This document shows positions 8,878 to 14,293 of a DNA stretch of 14,293 nt, piece by piece. The translations under genes were made by a program, and so were the position numbers. The stretch covers positions 188,001 through 202,293 of the forward strand of contig JAHLJZ010000040.1 in NCBI GenBank assembly GCA_025602915.1, read 5' to 3'. The stretch comes from Paraphysoderma sedebokerense (Eukaryota; Blastocladiomycota; Physodermatomycetes; Physodermatales; Physodermataceae). Each line of letters opens with the position of its first letter. Position 1 is the stretch's first letter. The notes beneath the pieces were generated by a model that was given only the letters and a program-made list of their open reading frames with translations, was not told the origin of the DNA and searched no databases.

Positions 8878-11800
8878 ATGTCAAGTATACGCATTTGAAT
8901 GTGAGAGGAGTGCTGGTAACTAACTGCGATGAATTCTGACCTCCTCTGCATATAATAGTGGCGACCGGTATCACTCACCCGCAACCTGCAAATCAAACAA
9001 AAATTGTCACAAATGGTGCTAATGATAACGGGCGCTCGAGGAATTCACATTCACGCTCCTCCTCCTTGAACAGCAGCTTCAGCGCAACGTCAGACCTCAT
9101 TCCAATGGATTTGGAGCAGGCTTTGCGTTCTCATCCGTTATTCACTAATGGTTCGGATGATTTCATTCGAGATTTAACGTCTGTAATGCATCTACGATTA
9201 GCCAATACGGGCGATATGATTGTGAAAGAAGGAGAGGTAGGGAAGGCAATGTTCTTCATCATTCGAGGTTCAGTGGACGTTGCTTCAAAGGATGACGAAG
9301 TTTTGTTTGCCACACTCGGACAAGGGTATTTAATCTAATTCTATAGGATAGATTGGCTGGTTACTCACAGTAACTATAAACTTAAATTCACGTAGGTCGT
9401 TCTTTGGAGAGATTGCAGTCCTCTTTGATATTAAGCGTACCGCAAATGTCGTCGCCACTAGCAAATGTTTCCTTATGTCGTTGACAACTCACGAATTGGA
9501 CAATTTGAAGGCAAAATATCCTGACATGGATAAAAGGATAAGGCAAGAGGCCGAAGAACGTTATGATTTGATCAAAAAAATGATAAAACGAGATAGCCCT
9601 TTGATTGCAAATGTCGAACCGAAGTTCTTGCCTGAGAAACGCCTTAGTCTGTCTGTCGATGACATGGGGAAGATGGCAGAGATTGTATACGATCAATACC
9701 GAACTAACGACATGAAGGAAATTTTGGGCAAGGTATGTTTTCCATAATTTACCGCTATTTCGGAATCCACTGTTAAGATCTCCCTTCTTTAAGACGACCT
9801 TATTTAAAGATGCCAGTGAAGACATTCTCCACCGTTTATGTAAAACTCTTGAGTTCAGACGCTATAACGCAGGTGAAGATATCATACCGCCCAACCCTCT
9901 TTCGATTCCCCGAGAAATGTACTTTTTAAAATCTGGTATTGTTGAGGTAATTTCGAAAGACAGCATTTCCACTGTAACGAGTCCAGTGGTCTCGTCTTTT
10001 CAAATGGACGACTTAAATGCATCAAAGTCAAGTGCTACTTCGTCCAACTTATTTGCGTCGCATAATAATTGGAACATGGAAAAAACTATAACGCTTCAGC
10101 CCGGTGACTTCTTTGGTACAGAATTATTCATGAAATCGTCAAAACTTCGCGAATGGATACGAGCGGTCACTCCCGCAGAGGTCTATGTGTTACACAAGTC
10201 TAGTGTCGAAGAAGTTATGAAAGAATTCCCGGATGTATTGCCTACTATTCAAAAAGCGAGCGTCACTCTGTCTTCGAGCCTTGAAAACTTACGGGAAAGT
10301 GCCGGATCTTTGGGTCTCAGTGCTAGCTCCTGTTCAGATAAGAAAAGTTGGGCATCCTCTTTGTCGATAGAATCGTTACGAGAGGATCGAACCCCCTCTG
10401 TCACCACTGACGATGACCAAGAAGACATATCTTCGACTACAGCTGATGAGCAACATCTACTTGTCGACAATTCCAACCGCGGGCGAATAGCAACACTAGT
10501 TACACAGAACCCAACACGACGTCGGGCTAGCATAGCAGTGTGGACAGATCCTCGATTGCTTAAAATAGCCGGCCAAAATATGGTGAAGGCGCAGAGCAGA
10601 TTTTCGCAGGAGTCAAATAATACGTCTTCCGCGAGTTACGAAACAACAGCTTCAAGCATATCGGGGTCGGATTTAAGTTCCGCAGCAGACAGTCCAATCG
10701 AGAGGAGAAATATCGTCCATATTTTATCGCACTTCAAAGTCCTTGAGGTGCTTGGAGAATACCTCGACGTCCTTGATTTCATCCATTTAAGATTGGTGTC
10801 TAAGGATGTAATTCAGGCATTGGACAAGCATCCTCGTGATTATGTTCAGTCTATAAATCTGTCTGCAATTCATAAGAAAGTGGATGACGGAGTCCTTGTG
10901 ATCATTGGACGATCATGGTAGGCGATGATCATGCTTTTCTACACTATCGACGCCCGCGGCTAATTAATTTATTTCGAAAAGGGGACAAAATCTTCGGACA
11001 CTGGTTCTTCGAAATTGCTGGTCTATAACTGATCTAGGCCTTGAGTCGCTTGCTAAACACTGTCCTCGATTGACCCAGCTTGACTTACACGGTTGCTGGG
11101 AAATTACAAACAACGGATTGTTATCACTGTCACTACACTCCCCACTACTGACATCCCTTGACCTATCAAATTTGCGTAAAATAGACGACAATGCTATATC
11201 ATCTCTCATCAACAATTGTCACCGGCTAGAGAAATTGACATTGTCTTATTGTAAAGCCGTGACAAATGCAATTCTTGGATTCCAGGGATGGACGAGAATG
11301 AAGAAATTGAATTTTCAAAGGTGTACCAACGTAAACGATCGGGGTTTTCAGCAGTTGAGAGACGGTTTAATGTCTCTAAATTCGCCAATTATGCAGATTC
11401 ATACATTGATTTTATCAGATTGCAGTTTCCTTACGGACGAGACTACATCGATACTGGCCCAGTATTGCCCCAATTTAACAATATTATCACTTTCATTTTG
11501 CTGCGCGCTATCAGAAAACGCGATAGTAGATATTATCAAAATGCCCAATTTAGAGATACTGGATATGTCATTTTGTGGTAGTGCGGTTAGTGATAACGGG
11601 TTGTTTACAGTGGCGACCAGCTGTTCTCGATTGACGAGATTAGCTGTCAGGGGATGTGTGCGGATAACGGACAATGGTGTCGGCTGGTTATGGGAGAACG
11701 CTAAGAATTTAGCAGTGGTTAACATCAGTCAATGCAAATCTGTGAGTATTGCAATGCTGAATAAGGTGAAGCCTAAATGGGTGTTATTGAACACCGAGAA

Positions 11801-11885
11801 TATAGTGGAGTGGGAGGAATACCAGTCGGCTCCTCATTTTCCTAGTATGGATCATACATCTAGACGTAGGAAAATGACGGGCTGA
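8878..11885 (+). CDS. Cyclic-nucleotide-binding (x2), F-box and leucine-rich-repeat protein
   Basis: Exons are 8878-8884, 8959-9325, 9396-9732, 9794-10917 and 10982-11885. Introns are 74, 70, 61 and 64 nt, and the sum is exactly 913 codons (912 aa). The first cyclic-nucleotide domain (about 62-170) has the full phosphate-binding cassette FGEIAVLFDIKRTANV, with the Glu and Arg that hold cAMP/cGMP in PKA regulatory subunits. The second (about 238-360) has a Ser-rich insertion and a degenerate cassette (FFGTELFM), so it may not bind ligand. A Ser/Thr-rich linker follows. The F-box is at about 546-595 (VLEVLGEYLDVLDFIHLRLVSKDV). From about 612 to 880 there are AMN1-type Cys-containing LRRs (LRNCWSITDLGL, LDLHGCWEITNNGL, LSYCKAVT). 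F-box proteins bind Skp1 in SCF ubiquitin ligases and the LRRs select the substrate. Control by cyclic nucleotide is inferred. There is no PKA-R docking domain. The C terminus is basic (RRRKMTG). Confidence 0.95.
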
Positions 11886-12012
11886 TCGGGGCAACTGTGC
11901 ACGCATTAATAATTAATTATAATAGTAATCCAATGTTTATACAGTGTAGTTAACAGAATTAATATATATAAATGATGAAGTTAGCATGGTAGAAAATTTA
12001 ATACGTTAGCAT
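11886..12012. terminator. Shared AT-rich 3' region of two convergent genes
   Basis: These 127 bp lie between the stop of the LRR gene and the stop of the two-pass membrane-protein gene. AT-rich strings such as AATTAATAATTAATTATAATAG (split here by eye at about 11906-11927) and TATATATAAATG can serve as polyadenylation signals on both strands. Confidence 0.45.
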
Positions 12013-13351
12013 TCAGGCCATGAAGTTGGATTTGGCCACTGGAGCCACATTATTTTGCCGTAAGTTTTTAAGGTCCTTTACCCGCCTGTTCAAGTCATCG
12101 TTGGGATTTTGAGCGCCGCCGGAGAAGTCTTGTCTGCCAGACTGAGACTTGGCGTATAGTTTTCCGTTGTACCTTTTTTGGATAAGATTCGTTAATAACT
12201 AAAAGGACGATAGTCCCGTGCAAGGACACATACCATCGGCCTAATGTGCCGAATGTAATTGTAATAAGACTAATTATAGCTCCCACTCTAGACAAGGCTT
12301 CAAGCGCTGTCGGTTCTTGAATGGTGGTAAATATGTCGACTTCGTCTAAGCGAAGATAAAATCTTGCCAAGAAGGTCGAATTGTCATAATCTGAAAGGGT
12401 AAAAATTCAGCAAAATTGAGCGCAATATTTGGAATACAATGAATTACGGACCAGGGCCTGAAGGAAAAGATTTTAAATCGGGTCTCAGATTATAAGCCAA
12501 GGAGACCCTTCTTCTGCCATCCCAGAAGATTCGTGCTAACCAATCGTAAGTCGTACGTTGTAAATACATGTCGGTGTAGTAATACATGTTCTTTTGCGGT
12601 CTGAAAAAGGGGTAGCTTCTGGTATTTCCGTCTGAATCTTCCATCACCAACGCGATTTTGCTATCATTGGCCCATCTTTCAGTTATTGCAGTGGTATTGG
12701 CGCAATCAGTACAAGTCGTGTTGACTGGACATAAGCAGCGCTCGAATGTAGCCTCCAAATACGTATATTGAGGAAGTAGGAAAGTTCCTAGAGATTATTT
12801 GTATAAGAAGTTAAGATTTTCTCCAAAAACTCAGTGAAGACTAGAGAAATTACCTTCGATGAAAGGAAATTCCACCGGACATTGGGCAATGGTCGTATAC
12901 ATGTCATTTTCTGTACCAGCCATTAGTCTATTAGTACCATACGCAGAAAATGAGCAATTCGTTGTTGGAATTACAACTCGTTTTCTAGGTTTGAAGCGGT
13001 CTTGGTCATATATTGTTGTTGCTCTGTAAACCACACGGAAATACGAATCATCGGCAAATTGGTAGTTATTTGCAAAGAAGAATAGGAAACCAATCTTATG
13101 CGTTTGACATTAGTACTAGCCAGGTAATTAGCCAGGAAGCTCAAACAATGATAAAAGTACATACCTTCGGCAATTGTGTGGGAGGGAATGTTGATGGCCT
13201 ATCGTAAGTTGCGACACTAGATGGAAGTTTCTGAATATACCAATAAATGGAGACGCCTACATGAGCGAAAAATAACCCGAAAGCTGTAACTGTACAAAAA
13301 GCGCCGAATTTGGATTGTTGAATTCGAATATGCAGTAATGGATTATAGCCA
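12013..13351 (-). CDS. Two-pass membrane protein with Cys-rich glycosylatable ectodomain, 5' end unresolved
   Basis: Exons are 13351-13165, 13094-12854, 12787-12452, 12390-12234 and 12172-12013, with introns of 70, 66, 61 and 61 nt in agreeing phases (the first intron has a TACTAAT branch point). About 360 residues are visible. TM1 lies near the start (FGAFCTVTAFGLFFAHVGVS), after a cytosolic YNPLLHIRIQQ. TM2 lies near the end (VGAIISLITITFGTLGRWY), followed by a polar tail. The loop of about 210 residues between them has six Cys, including the cluster CLCPVNTTCTDC. It also has five N-glycosylation sequons (NCS, NTT, NTT, NDS, NST), which fit an extracellular or lumenal loop. Short cytosolic ends around one large ectodomain match the topology of trimeric P2X and ENaC-type channels, but I see no diagnostic motif of either. 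The acceptor at 13352 (AACAG) needs a phase-2 donor that I could not place; the ATGs at 13547 and 13538 are start candidates. Confidence 0.82.
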
Positions 13352-14189
13352 CTGTTATTAATTGTTGCACAATAAAGAAAATGTTGAAAAGAGTTTTAGG
13401 TGCATGGGCACAAACGTCCTGGTTAATTACAAGAATAGAGGCGCGAGAAGAAATCAGGTCAACCTACAATAAGTCGAGACGGGCAAGAGAATCCTAAAGA
13501 TTCCAAAGGACAGTCTCTTTTCCTTCCGACGAAGCCATTTGAGACATATGTATGGACGGCGGAATGAAAATTATGCCTTCTCACTTATATTTATGGGTTT
13601 GCGGTTCTTCCGTTTGGCCCACCGGGGTCGTCAGTTTACTCCTCCTTGATTTCGCGTTGAGAAATTAGCAATTATTAACGCTTAAACGGTAGAGCTAAGG
13701 AGGTTAGTATTTCTTATGAGATATTGTACCGTTAGGTTATATTCGCAGATGACTTCCTCACTTGAATTAACCACAGTCATAAATCGACTTTTATATTTGC
13801 AGTATTAGATGAATCATTGTGATAGTGCTATATAAATGTGAATTTACTCTGCACTCAATGGGTTCTACAGTGCTAAATTTTGTATTCAAAGTATCGATTA
13901 CTTGACAATCGCAGAGGTGGATTGATGCGTGAGTTTCAATTTCCCACCAACGCTGGTCAATGAAATAAAATAGTTTCTTGAACATAAACGGAAAATTTGG
14001 CACACATGTGGTGTCTCTAGGTCAAAAGAATGATTTCCCTAAATTTTAAACCCCCGAAGCGATGCTACATGTTTCCGGACGAAGTAGTAAGTAATCATAT
14101 TATGGCTGTTATGTAGAAACATCATTCACCAGTACGTACTCTATTTAAACTTGATAAAGATGAGGGTTTCATTTTTTATGCGAGTGAAG
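13352..14189. other. Intergenic region with unresolved 5' exon
   Basis: The reverse strand has an ATAAATATAAG string at about 13584-13596, 35-50 bp before the ATGs at 13547 and 13538, and is the likely promoter of the two-pass membrane protein. Sequence at 13352-13400 (pyrimidine tract, TTAATAACAG) looks like the end of its first intron. A minus-strand frame at about 13985-13790, starting with MFKKLFYF, is open but has no supporting motif. I see nothing convincing in the remainder. Confidence 0.45.
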
Positions 14190-14293
14190 AAATCTGCGAG
14201 TATTGCAATGCTGAATAAGGTGAAGTCTTAATGGGTGCTATTGAACACCGAGAATATAGTGGAGTGGGAGGAATACCAGTCGGCTCCTCATTT
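14190..14293 (+). pseudogene. Partial copy of the 3' part of the CNB/F-box/LRR gene
   Basis: These 104 bp match 11736-11839 without gaps and with four mismatches (about 96% identity), in the same orientation. The copied part encodes the end of the LRR region, from SIAMLNKVK to SAPHF in the parent. In the copy the codons after KVK read TCT TAA, so the frame stops. The left boundary is sharp at 14190, with no parental similarity upstream. The copy continues past the window edge, so its full extent is unknown. Confidence 0.9.

Noticed and set aside
11288-11581. Second plus-strand frame inside the LRR region
   Set aside because: It overlaps the LRR-encoding frame, which shows regular repeats; the other frame has no motif.
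13790-13985. Minus-strand frame starting MFKKLFYF
   Set aside because: It is short, has no motif, and its ends do not join in phase with the membrane-protein exons.
1-14293. CRISPR arrays, insertion sequences, LTRs or viral genes
   Set aside because: No regularly spaced repeats, terminal inverted repeats, or reverse-transcriptase, integrase or transposase motifs were seen on either strand.

Overview
This is nuclear DNA from a eukaryote. Almost every gene here is broken by short introns (mostly about 46-140 nt) with GT..AG ends, and many introns have a CTNAY or TACTAAT-like branch point shortly before the acceptor. Open reading frames join only across these introns. Protein types (a TBC Rab-GAP, a J-domain protein, a cyclic-nucleotide-binding/F-box/LRR protein), the compact spacing, small introns and AT-leaning composition point to a fungus, probably an early-diverging (chytrid- or Mucoromycota-like) one. 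That placement is inference. No prokaryotic, viral or transposase gene was seen.

Layout. 1-1541 (-): 5' three exons of an unrecognised protein with a long Ser/Thr/Glu-rich tail that runs off the window. 1623-3548 (+): GRTP1/TBC1D-type Rab GTPase-activating protein in about nine exons, divergent from the first gene across about 80 bp. 3901-4527 (-): small single-exon two-zinc-finger protein with a heptad-repeat tail encoded by 21-bp DNA repeats. 4770-6210 (+): J-domain protein with the J domain at the C terminus and a Gly/Phe-rich region before it. 6425-8359 (-): seven-exon unrecognised protein of about 529 aa. 8878-11885 (+): five-exon, 912-aa protein with two cyclic-nucleotide-binding domains, an F-box and AMN1-type leucine-rich repeats. 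12013-13351 (-): two-pass membrane protein with a Cys-rich, glycosylatable ectodomain. 14190-14293: a 104-bp diverged copy of the 3' part of the F-box/LRR gene, running off the window.

The genes do not form an obvious pathway. They look like ordinary nuclear housekeeping and signalling genes in alternating convergent and divergent pairs. The best candidates for new biology are the cyclic-nucleotide/F-box/LRR fusion with its split start region and its nearby partial duplicate, the reversed J-protein architecture, and the two unrecognised multi-exon genes. Exon coordinates were derived by eye from splice-site consensus and reading-phase agreement; they are not transcript-supported.
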